Part shown: in pieces, positions 56,534-63,786 of the stretch
How the letters are laid out: every line of letters begins with the position of its first letter
Position numbering within the stretch: position 1 is the first letter of the stretch
The notes under the pieces: generated by a model
Database searches by the model: none
Seen by the model: the letters and a program-made list of their open reading frames with translations, nothing else
What the model was told of the DNA's origin: nothing
Assembly: GCA_910580225.1 (NCBI GenBank)
Contig: CAJTXE010000008.1
Coordinates: forward strand, 1-64,000
Origin: an uncultured Acetatifactor sp.
GTDB lineage: Bacteria > Bacillota > Clostridia > Lachnospirales > Lachnospiraceae
Direction of reading: 5' to 3'
Length of the DNA stretch: 64,000 bases
Made by a program: the position numbers and the translations under genes

Positions 56534-56992
56534 ATGATATTACTATGCTGCATTCTCATCATCACCGGAATCTTCTTCGCAGATCTGCGGATCAAAAATG
56601 CCGTGGAAAGGATGGATACAGATGATCTGCACCGGAAAAAGAAATGGAAAAACCGCATCTTAATACGAAAATACCACAATAAAGGCGCCATGCTGAATCT
56701 TGGGCAGAACCGCAGCCGGGCTGTAGCAGCCCTGTCGGTACTTCTGTGCATTTTGATCACAATGCTCTTTCTTGTCAGCTTGGGCCGCAGGGGCAATCAT
56801 CTGCTGCGTATCGGCCTGTCCGTTCTGCTGGGCGGGGCTTTCTCCAATACCTACGATCGTCTGAAACGCAAATACGTAGTGGATTACTTTTCTTTTAACG
56901 TAGCATGGGAGCCTCTGCGCTGGATTATTTTCAATATCTCCGATTTCTGCATCATGATCGGAGCCGTGCTGGCCGTATTGGGCAGTCCCTGA
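56534..56992 (+). CDS. LspA-like (signal peptidase II family) membrane protein
   Basis: A 152-residue membrane protein with the layout of lipoprotein signal peptidase. ADLRIKNAV near residue 16 stands for the LspA first-helix motif and HNKGAMLNLG near 48 for NxGxAF. GGAFSNTYDRLKRKYVVDYF holds Asp108, and FNISD holds Asp137; both match the catalytic Asp pair. The cytoplasmic or periplasmic loop at 25-50 is more basic than usual. It may be a divergent second LspA or a relative with another substrate. The ATG follows GAGGGG. Confidence 0.7.
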   Translation: MILLCCILIITGIFFADLRIKNAVERMDTDDLHRKKKWKNRILIRKYHNKGAMLNLGQNRSRAVAALSVLLCILITMLFLVSLGRRGNHLLRIGLSVLLGGAFSNTYDRLKRKYVVDYFSFNVAWEPLRWIIFNISDFCIMIGAVLAVLGSP

Positions 56993-57052
56993 AAAAGCAG
57001 CTGCGCTGTGAGACTCCTCAGAGCCCCCAGCGCAGTCGGCTGTCTGTTCTCA

Positions 57053-57988
57053 TCAGGCAGTAATGACAGTCCCCGCCCTTCCTTTCACGGCATCCCGGCC
57101 TTTGCTGATGGAAGTAATCAGTACCCTGCCGGTGTGCACTTTCTCCAGGTAAGCCACGGCAGCCTCGATCTTCGGCAGCATGGTTCCCGCCTCGAACTGT
57201 CCCAAGGCCATGGCTTCCTTCGCCTCTTCCGCCGTCATCGCGGCTACCGGCGTCTGATTCTCCGTACCGAAATCCCTGTATACGCAGTCCACACTTGTCA
57301 TAATGATCAGTTCATCACTGCCCAGATCCGCTGCCAGTTTCCCGGCAATGGAATCCTTCTCAATTACAGCGGACGCGCCTTTCAGAACATGCTGCTGCTG
57401 GATTACGGGAATCCCGCCTCCCCCGCATGCGATGACAATTTGATCATCATTTACCAGCGCCCGAATTGCATCGATCTCCACAATGTCGATAGGGCTTGGC
57501 GCCGCAACCACACGCCGAAATTTATGATCCGGATATTCCCGGACATAATTACCCTTCTTTAATTCCGTCTCCGCGTCTTCTTTTGTCATATATCGCCCGA
57601 TGACCTTGGTGGGCTCATAGAAGGCCTCATCATAAGGATCCACCGTCACCTGCGTAAGTATGGTACTCACCGGCCTGGAAATCCCTCTTGCCAACAGCTC
57701 GGAACGCAGCGCGTTCTGAATATCATACCCCACATACCCCTGGCTCATAGCCGAACAGACACACATAGGCGCAGGCGTGTAGTCAATATAGACACGACGC
57801 AGCTCTGTCATTGCCTTGTGAATCATGCTGACCTGGGGACCGTTGCTGTGAGTGATGGTCAGCTGATAATTTTCCTCCACCAGATCTGCAAGCGCCCCTG
57901 CTGTGACCCTCACGGCGTCCCGCTGTGCACCGGTGGTATACCCCAGCGCCTCGTGCCCAAGGGATACTACTGCTCTTTTCCTGCTCAT
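57053..57988 (-). CDS. arcC: Carbamate kinase
   Basis: The 311-residue enzyme transfers phosphate between carbamoyl phosphate and ADP, yielding ATP at the end of arginine, agmatine or purine breakdown. SLGHEALG at the N-terminus, THSNGPQV near 44, ACGGGGIPV near 208 and EKDSIAGKLAADLG near 233 are typical. The ATG at 57986-57988 fits the family length, but the only AGGAGG is 34 bases upstream, so initiation looks weak or coupled. No arcA or arcB gene is nearby. It is last in the sortase-small protein-arcC group. Confidence 0.94.
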   Translation of the reverse strand: MSRKRAVVSLGHEALGYTTGAQRDAVRVTAGALADLVEENYQLTITHSNGPQVSMIHKAMTELRRVYIDYTPAPMCVCSAMSQGYVGYDIQNALRSELLARGISRPVSTILTQVTVDPYDEAFYEPTKVIGRYMTKEDAETELKKGNYVREYPDHKFRRVVAAPSPIDIVEIDAIRALVNDDQIVIACGGGGIPVIQQQHVLKGASAVIEKDSIAGKLAADLGSDELIIMTSVDCVYRDFGTENQTPVAAMTAEEAKEAMALGQFEAGTMLPKIEAAVAYLEKVHTGRVLITSISKGRDAVKGRAGTVITA

Positions 57989-58077
57989 ACATTTCAGTCG
58001 AGTACGCTTTGTCCCGACATTCCTCCTCTCCGCTCCCGAAAACGTTCCGGCTATTCGCCTGTTTCTTTCTGCCGTTT

Positions 58078-58347
58078 CTATCTCTGCCTGACAGCAGGAC
58101 TTCCAACTGATATCCCTGACGGCTCTTCTTCTGCCTGCTGTCCGCCGATACTTCCTTCTCTGTCCTCCACGGTATCCAACGCCCCTGTCACAATCCTGAT
58201 CATCTCCCAGGCAGACCGGAACGAGACAGTCTGCCTCTTTTCCATCCAGGTAATGCGCCCCTGCCAGCTGCTGTTCTGCCGATGCTGGACATGTACCACA
58301 AACGTTCCCAGATCGCCGTGCTTTTTCAGCTGCTCTCTTTCCTTCAT
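58078..58347 (-). CDS. Small conserved protein with HGDLGTF motif (copy B)
   Basis: An 89-residue soluble protein of unknown function. HGDLGTFVVHVQ, SWQGRITWME and FRSAWEMIR match copy A at 43417-43662 across about 51 residues. A Glu/Gly/Ser-rich tail of about 30 residues follows. I chose the ATG at 58345-58347 because GAGAGGAAGG lies upstream; earlier in-frame ATGs would add up to 24 residues. It sits between sortase B and carbamate kinase on the same strand, in a different context from copy A. Confidence 0.75.
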   Translation of the reverse strand: MKEREQLKKHGDLGTFVVHVQHRQNSSWQGRITWMEKRQTVSFRSAWEMIRIVTGALDTVEDREGSIGGQQAEEEPSGISVGSPAVRQR

Positions 58348-58519
58348 ATCGATATATCCTTCCTCTCCGACTTCCATTCGCCCGGCAATATCGTGCCGTT
58401 TCCCCACAGAGCCGTCCAAACCGCAGACCCGAGCCTCCTGGAGCCTGTTTCAAAATTGCTTCTGTCAGATGCGCGTCACAGTTTGCTGCAAATATCGGGA
58501 ATGAATCTTCAAACACCCT

Positions 58520-59329
58520 CTAGCGCAGCGGCACGCCCCCTGCGCTGTCCACCGGTACCAGTTTCCCGTGGAGAACAAAACGGGCATTGTCAAACACATA
58601 GGCGCAGGTGGAAAGCAGTACATAACGGCTGTCCCCCTCCAGCTCCACCTCTGCGGAAAAATCCGACTGGCTTCTGCACTTTATCAGATAAGCATCCAGC
58701 TCCTGACAGGGTCCGTCAAAAATCGCATACGTATCGGAGCTGGCTGATGTGGTATATCCTGAAAATAAGACAATTTTATAATCCTGCTCAGGAGTAAGCA
58801 GCCACATCACAGGATGCCCCTCATAATATTCCTGCTCCGCCCAATGATCCAAGGTAGCAAACATGGAACCGTTTTTCATATGATGCCCGTATATGATCGT
58901 GTTGGAATCTGCAAACCCCGGCCGGTTCTCCGCTTCGATAAAGATGGAACCGGATGCACTGCCTGTGCCGTCAAAATTATGCATCAGGTAGAAATCATTG
59001 TCTTCTCCCAGCACCACCGGATAATTGATGGGGGTGTCCTCACAATAGATCCAACCCGCCACGTCTCCGTTTACAGACTGCAGACCCTGAAAATCCACAC
59101 GGATGGGCGCCGTTTCGGTCACCTCCGCCCCGGACGGTTCTCCCCCCTGGGCCGCTTCCTCCGCTTCCCTCTCATCTGCCGGGAGCTGCATGGTAAACTG
59201 CGCCGCTGCATTATCATATAGCTCATCGCTGACCTTATACTGATACAGAATGATCACGATGGATGTAACGGAAAACAGAAACACCGCCAGAAGCACCAAC
59301 ACAAGGATACGCCTGATCCACTTTCCCAT
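58520..59329 (-). CDS. srtB: Class B sortase
   Basis: A 269-residue membrane-anchored transpeptidase with an N-terminal membrane helix (about 6-29) and an extracellular domain. Catalytic His is in IYGHHMKNGSMF near 149, Cys in LLSTCAYVF near 237 and Arg in DNARFVLHGKL near 245. It would attach proteins bearing a sorting signal to peptidoglycan. No protein with an obvious LPxTG- or NPxTN-type C-terminal signal is encoded in the window, so its substrates lie elsewhere. It heads a group with copy B of the HGDLGTF protein and arcC. Confidence 0.92.
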   Translation of the reverse strand: MGKWIRRILVLVLLAVFLFSVTSIVIILYQYKVSDELYDNAAAQFTMQLPADEREAEEAAQGGEPSGAEVTETAPIRVDFQGLQSVNGDVAGWIYCEDTPINYPVVLGEDNDFYLMHNFDGTGSASGSIFIEAENRPGFADSNTIIYGHHMKNGSMFATLDHWAEQEYYEGHPVMWLLTPEQDYKIVLFSGYTTSASSDTYAIFDGPCQELDAYLIKCRSQSDFSAEVELEGDSRYVLLSTCAYVFDNARFVLHGKLVPVDSAGGVPLR

Positions 59330-59444
59330 CTGCTACCTCCTCCAGGCCGCCTCTCATCTCTTCTGCAGCCTGTTTATTTCCATGGCCTTCCATGTCCGGA
59401 CAGCCGGTACATCCCCTCCGCCGGTACACGCCATGTCCTTGTTT

Positions 59445-59473
59445 ATTATATCCGATAGCGGGCCCTTTGACAA
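59445..59473 (-). promoter_or_regulatory. Promoter for the sortase group
   Basis: Minus-strand TTGTCA (59468-59473), 17-base spacer, TATAAT (59445-59450). It resembles the BTAD regulator promoter, including bases outside the hexamers. The leader is about 110 bases with no convincing ORF. Confidence 0.7.
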
Positions 59474-59630
59474 TCCTTTTTCTGCGGGACAAATTGCCGG
59501 GCAAATTGCCTTTCCCTCCGTTTACGCAACACTTCAGACAGATTACTGAACTGTGACCCGTTACCGGCAGCAGATGCACCCAAAAATGCCCATGATACTG
59601 CAGGTAACCCGTGGCCCTGACAATTCATGG

Positions 59631-59660
59631 TGGACAAAAGTGAAAAACGTATGATACTGT
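59631..59660 (+). promoter_or_regulatory. Extended -10 promoter for the lactate dehydrogenase gene
   Basis: TGGACA (59631-59636), 18-base spacer ending TGA, then TACTGT (59655-59660). A nearby TATAAA at 59660-59665 is an alternative -10. Confidence 0.45.
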
Positions 59661-59709
59661 ATAAATGTGGAACACTAAAACCGAAAGAATAAGAAACCGA
59701 GGTAGCAAT

Positions 59710-60699
59710 ATGAAAATTTTATTTTATGACACCAAAAATTATGATCGGGAAAGTTTTAACGACTCCCTCAAGGAGTATCCTGATCTCTCCGTAGAGTATA
59801 CAAAATCCGACCTGGATCCAAGAACCGCTGCCCTGGCGGAAGGCTTTGATGCCGTATGCGCCTTCGTCAGCTCAGATATCGGCACCCGGACACTGGAAAT
59901 TCTCCATGCCAAAGGCATCAAGCTGCTGCTGATGCGCTGTGCCGGTTTCAACAATGTGGATCTTCAGACCGCCGGGAAATATGGTATTCGTGTTATGCGT
60001 GTTCCCGGCTATTCACCCGAAGCGGTGGCGGAGCATGCCATGGCACTGGCGCTGGCCAGCAATCGCCGCCTGCACAAAGCCTACAACAAAGTAAGGGAAA
60101 ATGATTTCAGCTTAAGCGGCCTGATGGGCTTCAACTTCTATCAGAAGACTGCCGGAATCATCGGCACAGGCAAAATCGGAGCTGCCATGTGCCATATCTG
60201 CCATGGTTTCGGCATGAAAGTCCTGGCCTATGACCAGTACCAAAATCCCTCTGTAAAAGATTTTGTGGAATATGTGTCTCTGGAACAGGTGCTTTCTGAC
60301 AGTGATGTCATTTCTTTGCACTGCCCGCTGACAGATGCCACATACCACATGATCAACATCGAAACCATCCGGAAAATGAAGGACGGCGTCATTTTGGTAA
60401 ATACTTCCCGGGGTGCACTGGTAAAAACCGACGACCTGATTGAAGGGATCCGTATGCACAAATTCGCCGGAGTCGGACTGGATGTATACGAAGAGGAAAC
60501 CAACAATGTATTTGAGGACCGCTCCGATGAGATTCTGGAGCATTCCACCACGGCGAGACTTCTGTCCTTTCCCAATGTGATGATCACTTCCCACCAGGGA
60601 TTTTTCACCAGGGAAGCTCTGGAGGCCATCGCTGCCACTACCCTGCAGAATGCGGAAGCGTTTCTCTCCGGCAAGGACAGTCCGAATGATGTAAAATAG
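59710..60699 (+). CDS. ldhA: D-lactate dehydrogenase (2-hydroxyacid dehydrogenase family)
   Basis: The 329-residue NAD-dependent enzyme reduces pyruvate to D-lactate in fermentation. The Rossmann motif is GIIGTGKIG near residue 150; catalytic Arg is in NTSRGALV near 232, Glu in DVYEEET near 262 and His in TSHQGFFT near 294. The pattern matches LdhA-type D-lactate dehydrogenases, though related 2-hydroxyacid enzymes cannot be fully excluded. The start at 59710 has GAGGT upstream; an in-frame start 15 codons earlier is unlikely. A good terminator follows. Confidence 0.88.
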   Translation: MKILFYDTKNYDRESFNDSLKEYPDLSVEYTKSDLDPRTAALAEGFDAVCAFVSSDIGTRTLEILHAKGIKLLLMRCAGFNNVDLQTAGKYGIRVMRVPGYSPEAVAEHAMALALASNRRLHKAYNKVRENDFSLSGLMGFNFYQKTAGIIGTGKIGAAMCHICHGFGMKVLAYDQYQNPSVKDFVEYVSLEQVLSDSDVISLHCPLTDATYHMINIETIRKMKDGVILVNTSRGALVKTDDLIEGIRMHKFAGVGLDVYEEETNNVFEDRSDEILEHSTTARLLSFPNVMITSHQGFFTREALEAIAATTLQNAEAFLSGKDSPNDVK

Positions 60700-60722
60700 C
60701 ACCCCCGACACTCATTTGTTCA

Positions 60723-60760
60723 AAGCTCCCGGCGTCCCTCCTTCCGGGAGCTTCTGTTTT
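60723..60760 (+). terminator. Terminator after the lactate dehydrogenase gene
   Basis: Perfect 10-base stem AAGCTCCCGG (60723-60732) with CCGGGAGCTT (60744-60753), followed by CTGTTTT. Confidence 0.7.
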
Positions 60761-60785
60761 CCCGCTTACAAAACCGCTTCCCCAT

Positions 60786-60892
60786 TCTCCGGGAGCTTCC
60801 AAAACCGGTTTCTCATTCCCCGGTTCCTCCGGGATTCCTTCCCGCTCTTCCGGGGGCTTCCAAAACCGGTTTCTCACTCCCCGGTTCCGCCC
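60786..60892. repeat. Imperfect 61-bp tandem repeat
   Basis: Two copies of a unit containing GCTTCCAAAACCGGTTTCTC start at 60795 and 60856 (61-base period). A partial relative of the unit lies in the lactate dehydrogenase terminator. On the minus strand the unit encodes EKPVLEAPG, but the period is not a multiple of three, so the copies are in different frames. Confidence 0.75.
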
Positions 60893-60980
60893 AATCGGTT
60901 TCCATCTTCAGACCAAATACCATCTGCAGATCCATGCTCACCGGACTGTTGTCCGGGGCAGTCTCCATAACGTCCGCCAT
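60813..60980 (-). CDS. Hypothetical small protein or start-lost gene on the minus strand
   Basis: A 55-codon frame from ATG 60980 encodes MADVMETAPDNSPVSMDL followed by a Pro/Gly/Glu-rich tail, part of which comes from the 61-bp repeat. The open frame extends upstream through QSRQWWDF to a strong AAAGGAGG site (about 61027) that has no ATG, GTG or TTG at the proper distance, and an extended -10 promoter lies just before it. The gene may have lost its start codon or use a rare one. No family is recognised. Confidence 0.35.
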   Translation of the reverse strand: MADVMETAPDNSPVSMDLQMVFGLKMETDWAEPGSEKPVLEAPGRAGRNPGGTGE

Positions 60981-61043
60981 GAAATCCCACCACTGCCTGC
61001 TTTGTTTGATTGTTCTTCCTGAAGGCCTCCTTTGTCCAGTCAC

Positions 61044-61049
61044 ATTATA
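61044..61049 (-). promoter_or_regulatory. Possible extended -10 promoter for the small minus-strand ORF
   Basis: TATAAT preceded by TGA on the minus strand; no good -35. It lies about 17 bases upstream of the orphan AAAGGAGG site. Confidence 0.4.
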
Positions 61050-61092
61050 TCATGACCGGAAACGGCCGGCAGCCATAACTGCCCTGTCTGAT

Positions 61093-61121
61093 TTGACGTA
61101 TTTTCATTTTCATATTATACT
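61093..61121 (+). promoter_or_regulatory. Promoter for tadA
   Basis: TTGACG (61093-61098), 17-base spacer, TATACT (61116-61121), about 44 bases before the tadA start. The 465-base gap after ldhA otherwise holds the terminator, the 61-bp repeat and the small minus-strand ORF. Confidence 0.7.
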
Positions 61122-61164
61122 TAGAAACGGCATTCCCTGCGCCATGAAAAGGAGAGAAAAAGTC

Positions 61165-61701
61165 ATGTCAGCCATCACCAGCATTCATGAAAAATACATG
61201 AAAGAAGCCCTGAAGCAGGCAAAAAGAGCATATGCCCTGGGGGAAGTCCCCATCGGCTGCGTCATCGTCCATGAGGGTAAAATCATCGGGCGGGGCTACA
61301 ACAGACGCAATACAGACAAAAGCACCCTGGCCCATGCGGAGATCACCGCCATCCGAAAAGCCGGTCGGATCATCGGAGACTGGAGACTGGAGGATTGTAC
61401 CATCTATATCACCCTGGAACCCTGCCAGATGTGCGCCGGCGCCATCATACAGGCCCGTATCCCGGAAGTTGTCATGGGGTGCATGAACCCCAAGGCCGGC
61501 TGCGGCGGGTCCGTCCTGAATATCCTGGAAGACCCCCGTTTTAATCACCAGGCTTCCGTAACGAGGGGCGTTCTGGAACAGGAGTGCTCCGGTTTGCTGA
61601 AACTGTTTTTTACCGAACTGCGTATGCGAAACAATCTGGAGAAACGCCGTGCCAGAGAAAATATGTCCCCACAGGAATCCCCTCCGGATACGTCTGCCTG
61701 A
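61165..61701 (+). CDS. tadA: tRNA adenosine(34) deaminase TadA
   Basis: The 178-residue zinc deaminase converts A34 to inosine in tRNA-Arg. Zinc and catalytic residues are His and Glu in LAHAEITAI near 56 and the Cys pair in LEPCQMCAGAI near 85. The C-terminus has a ~20-residue polar extension. The start at 61165 follows AGGAG; an in-frame ATG seven codons earlier is possible. Unlike in Bacillus, no SRP RNA or dnaX follows. Confidence 0.93.
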   Translation: MSAITSIHEKYMKEALKQAKRAYALGEVPIGCVIVHEGKIIGRGYNRRNTDKSTLAHAEITAIRKAGRIIGDWRLEDCTIYITLEPCQMCAGAIIQARIPEVVMGCMNPKAGCGGSVLNILEDPRFNHQASVTRGVLEQECSGLLKLFFTELRMRNNLEKRRARENMSPQESPPDTSA

Positions 61702-61745
61702 ATCTGCCGGGTACGATATGGGAAAAATTTTTCATACAAAACCGC

Positions 61746-61774
61746 TTGCAAGTTTTCACTCAATGTGATATCAT
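61746..61774 (+). promoter_or_regulatory. Promoter for the SPFH-Arc operon
   Basis: TTGCAA (61746-61751), 17-base spacer ending TGA, TATCAT (61769-61774). Confidence 0.6.
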
Positions 61775-61826
61775 TTCAATATCATTTAAATAACAACTTA
61801 CCTATATACGAAAGTGAGGTATCTCT

Positions 61827-62864
61827 ATGAGCGAAAAAGTTTTAAACGGGAAAAAGAACGGTATGTCTGTGCTGTTAATGATCATTTTTGCCTATATTGC
61901 AGGTATCGTCCTGATCGTCTTCTCCGGTATCAGTCTGAATACGGCGCCAAGTGTCCTGAACATTGCAGGACTTGCGGCCGGCATCCTGATCGTCTCCCTG
62001 GGCTGGATCTTCCTTGCGGGTCTGAAGGTGCTGAAACCCCAGGAAGCGCTGGTCCTGACCCTCTTCGGCAGATATGTGGGAACCCTGAAGGAAAACGGTT
62101 TCTACTATGTGAACCCTTTCTGTGTAGGCGTGAACCCGGCAGCCAGAACCAGACTGAGCCAGAGCGGTGATGTATCGGAAGCCGGCAGCGGCCTGGGTGC
62201 CATTGTCAGCAGTGTCCAGATCGCCGGCTCCATGACCGGGGACTACAGCAGCAAAAAGCTCTCTCTGAAGATCATGACCCTGAACAACAGCCGCCAGAAA
62301 ATCAATGACTGCCTGGGCAATCCCATCGAAATCGGCATTGCAGTCACCTGGCGGATCGTGGACACGGCCAAAGCAGTCTTTAATGTGGAAAACTATAAGG
62401 AATTCCTCTCTCTCCAGTGCGACAGCGCCCTGCGGCATGTGGTCCGGATCTATCCCTATGATGTAGCGGAAAACGTGGACACTACCGGGGACGGCAAAGC
62501 GGACGAGGGAAGCCTGCGGGGTTCCAGTGAGGTGGTGGCTATGCGGATCCGGGATGAGATCCAGTCCCGTGTGAAGGAAGCCGGTATCGAGATTGTGGAG
62601 GCTCGGATCACCTACCTGGCTTACGCCCCGGAAATCGCAGCAGTTATGCTGCAGCGCCAGCAGGCTTCCGCCATCATTGATGCCCGCAAGATGATCGTGG
62701 ACGGCGCAGTCGGCATGGTGGAGATGGCACTGGACCGCCTGAACCAGAACGAAGTCGTACAGTTGGATGAAGAGAGGAAGGCCGCCATGGTCTCCAACCT
62801 TCTGGTGGTGCTGTGCGGAAATCATGACGCACAACCAATCGTTAATTCAGGGAGTTTATATTGA
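61827..62864 (+). CDS. SPFH (band 7) domain membrane protein
   Basis: A 345-residue protein with two N-terminal membrane helices (about 13-36 and 44-66), then an SPFH/prohibitin-like domain (about 68-290) beginning KPQEALVLTLFGRYVGTL. Members form membrane-associated oligomers in flotillin-like microdomains. The helical stretch near 265-290 (LQRQQASAIIDARKMI) matches the family's assembly region. GTGAGGT precedes the ATG. Its stop is one base from the next gene's start, so it is coupled to the Arc-like protein. Confidence 0.85.
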   Translation: MSEKVLNGKKNGMSVLLMIIFAYIAGIVLIVFSGISLNTAPSVLNIAGLAAGILIVSLGWIFLAGLKVLKPQEALVLTLFGRYVGTLKENGFYYVNPFCVGVNPAARTRLSQSGDVSEAGSGLGAIVSSVQIAGSMTGDYSSKKLSLKIMTLNNSRQKINDCLGNPIEIGIAVTWRIVDTAKAVFNVENYKEFLSLQCDSALRHVVRIYPYDVAENVDTTGDGKADEGSLRGSSEVVAMRIRDEIQSRVKEAGIEIVEARITYLAYAPEIAAVMLQRQQASAIIDARKMIVDGAVGMVEMALDRLNQNEVVQLDEERKAAMVSNLLVVLCGNHDAQPIVNSGSLY

Positions 62865-62865
62865 T

Positions 62866-63063
62866 ATGGCTGATAGCAAAAAGCAGGTGCCCTTGAGGCT
62901 GTCCCCAAAGCTGTATGATGCCATCGCCGCCTGGGCGGAAGATGATTTCCGCTCGGTCAACGGCCAGATCGAGTATTTGCTGACAGAATGCGTCCGACAG
63001 CGAAAGAAAAACGGAAAGTATGTCCCGAACGAACTGGATATCCCTCCGCAGCTGGATATATAA
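62866..63063 (+). CDS. Arc-like ribbon-helix-helix small protein
   Basis: A 65-residue basic protein, MADSKKQVPLRLSPKLYDAI at the start. A beta strand (VPLRLS) followed by two helices matches the Arc/MetJ ribbon-helix-helix fold. It starts two bases after the SPFH stop, with AGGGAG eleven bases upstream. It may autoregulate the operon. In this fold some members act as adaptors rather than DNA binders, so the DNA-binding role is inferred. A long hairpin follows. Confidence 0.8.
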   Translation: MADSKKQVPLRLSPKLYDAIAAWAEDDFRSVNGQIEYLLTECVRQRKKNGKYVPNELDIPPQLDI

Positions 63064-63078
63064 AAAAGGAATCTTTCT

Positions 63079-63118
63079 ACCGCGGTATCCGCTGCAGAAG
63101 TACAGCAGTTACCGCGGT
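63079..63118 (+). terminator. Long hairpin after the SPFH-Arc operon
   Basis: Arms ACCGCGGTA (63079-63087) and TACCGCGGT (63110-63118), with GCTG/CAGC pairing inside. No strong T run follows, so it may act with other factors or as a 3' end stabiliser. The rest of the gap to 63197 shows nothing. Confidence 0.5.
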
Positions 63119-63197
63119 TCCATCAATTCATGTTTTCACCTGGCTGTGAGAGACATGCCTTGACCAGAAATACCTCCCCCTTCCCAAAGGGGCTTTG

Positions 63198-63695
63198 TCA
63201 CTCAATATAGGTGGGTGCATTCTTTGGGCTTTTTCCTTTGATTACATTATGATAATACGAATAGGTCATTGGCTCATCCTTTTTCAGGATATCTGCATCC
63301 AGAACCTTGCCCAGAAATACGGTATGAGTAGACGTCTCCATCTGATCCACAACTTCACACACGATGTAAGCGCAGGCGTCGGATACCACCGGAAGATATT
63401 CCTTCACTCCATACTCCACCTGGTCAAATTTATCACAATCTTTTCCGCTCTTAAAGCCAAAAGTGCCTATGATACCCGGATTGGAATTCTCTCCCAAAAT
63501 GGAAATTGCAAATTTTCCCGTATCTCGGATACACTGATTGGTGTAGTTGTCATGATTGATGCTCACCGCGATCGTAGCCGGGGCGGAAGTAATCTGCATG
63601 GCGCTGTTAGCCGTACAGCCGGTGGCACGTCCCTTATCCCAGGTACTGACTACGTATACTCCATAGGAAAGCTGATGAAATGCACTTTTATTCAT
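63198..63695 (-). CDS. Flavin reductase-like FMN-binding protein
   Basis: A 165-residue split-barrel flavoprotein. The LSYGVYVVST opening, TGCTANSAMQIT near 25-36, and GFKSGKDCDKFD near 79 match the flavin reductase domain found in Clostridial flavoredoxins and high-molecular-weight rubredoxins. It stops at APTYIE, the point where those fused proteins would continue into a rubredoxin domain. The start ATG at 63695 follows AAGGAG. Electron acceptor role is inferred. Confidence 0.88.
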   Translation of the reverse strand: MNKSAFHQLSYGVYVVSTWDKGRATGCTANSAMQITSAPATIAVSINHDNYTNQCIRDTGKFAISILGENSNPGIIGTFGFKSGKDCDKFDQVEYGVKEYLPVVSDACAYIVCEVVDQMETSTHTVFLGKVLDADILKKDEPMTYSYYHNVIKGKSPKNAPTYIE

Positions 63696-63738
63696 ATAAT
63701 ATTCTCCTTTTTGCCTGTCTGTTTCCACTTCTCCAGTC

Positions 63739-63767
63739 AGTTTATCACGGATGTGCTCTTTCCACAA
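63739..63767 (-). promoter_or_regulatory. Promoter for the flavin reductase gene
   Basis: Minus-strand TTGTGG (63762-63767), 17-base spacer ending TGA, TAAACT (63739-63744). Confidence 0.6.
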
Positions 63768-63786
63768 CTATATCTCCGGATTTTTA

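Noticed and set aside
57989..58516. In-frame N-terminal extension of carbamate kinase
   Set aside because: Would give a 487-residue protein with non-family sequence and overlaps the well supported copy B small protein in another frame.
61702..61826. SRP RNA gene after tadA, as in Bacillus
   Set aside because: The gap is short, AT-rich, and contains a promoter; no SRP RNA helix-8 motif was seen.
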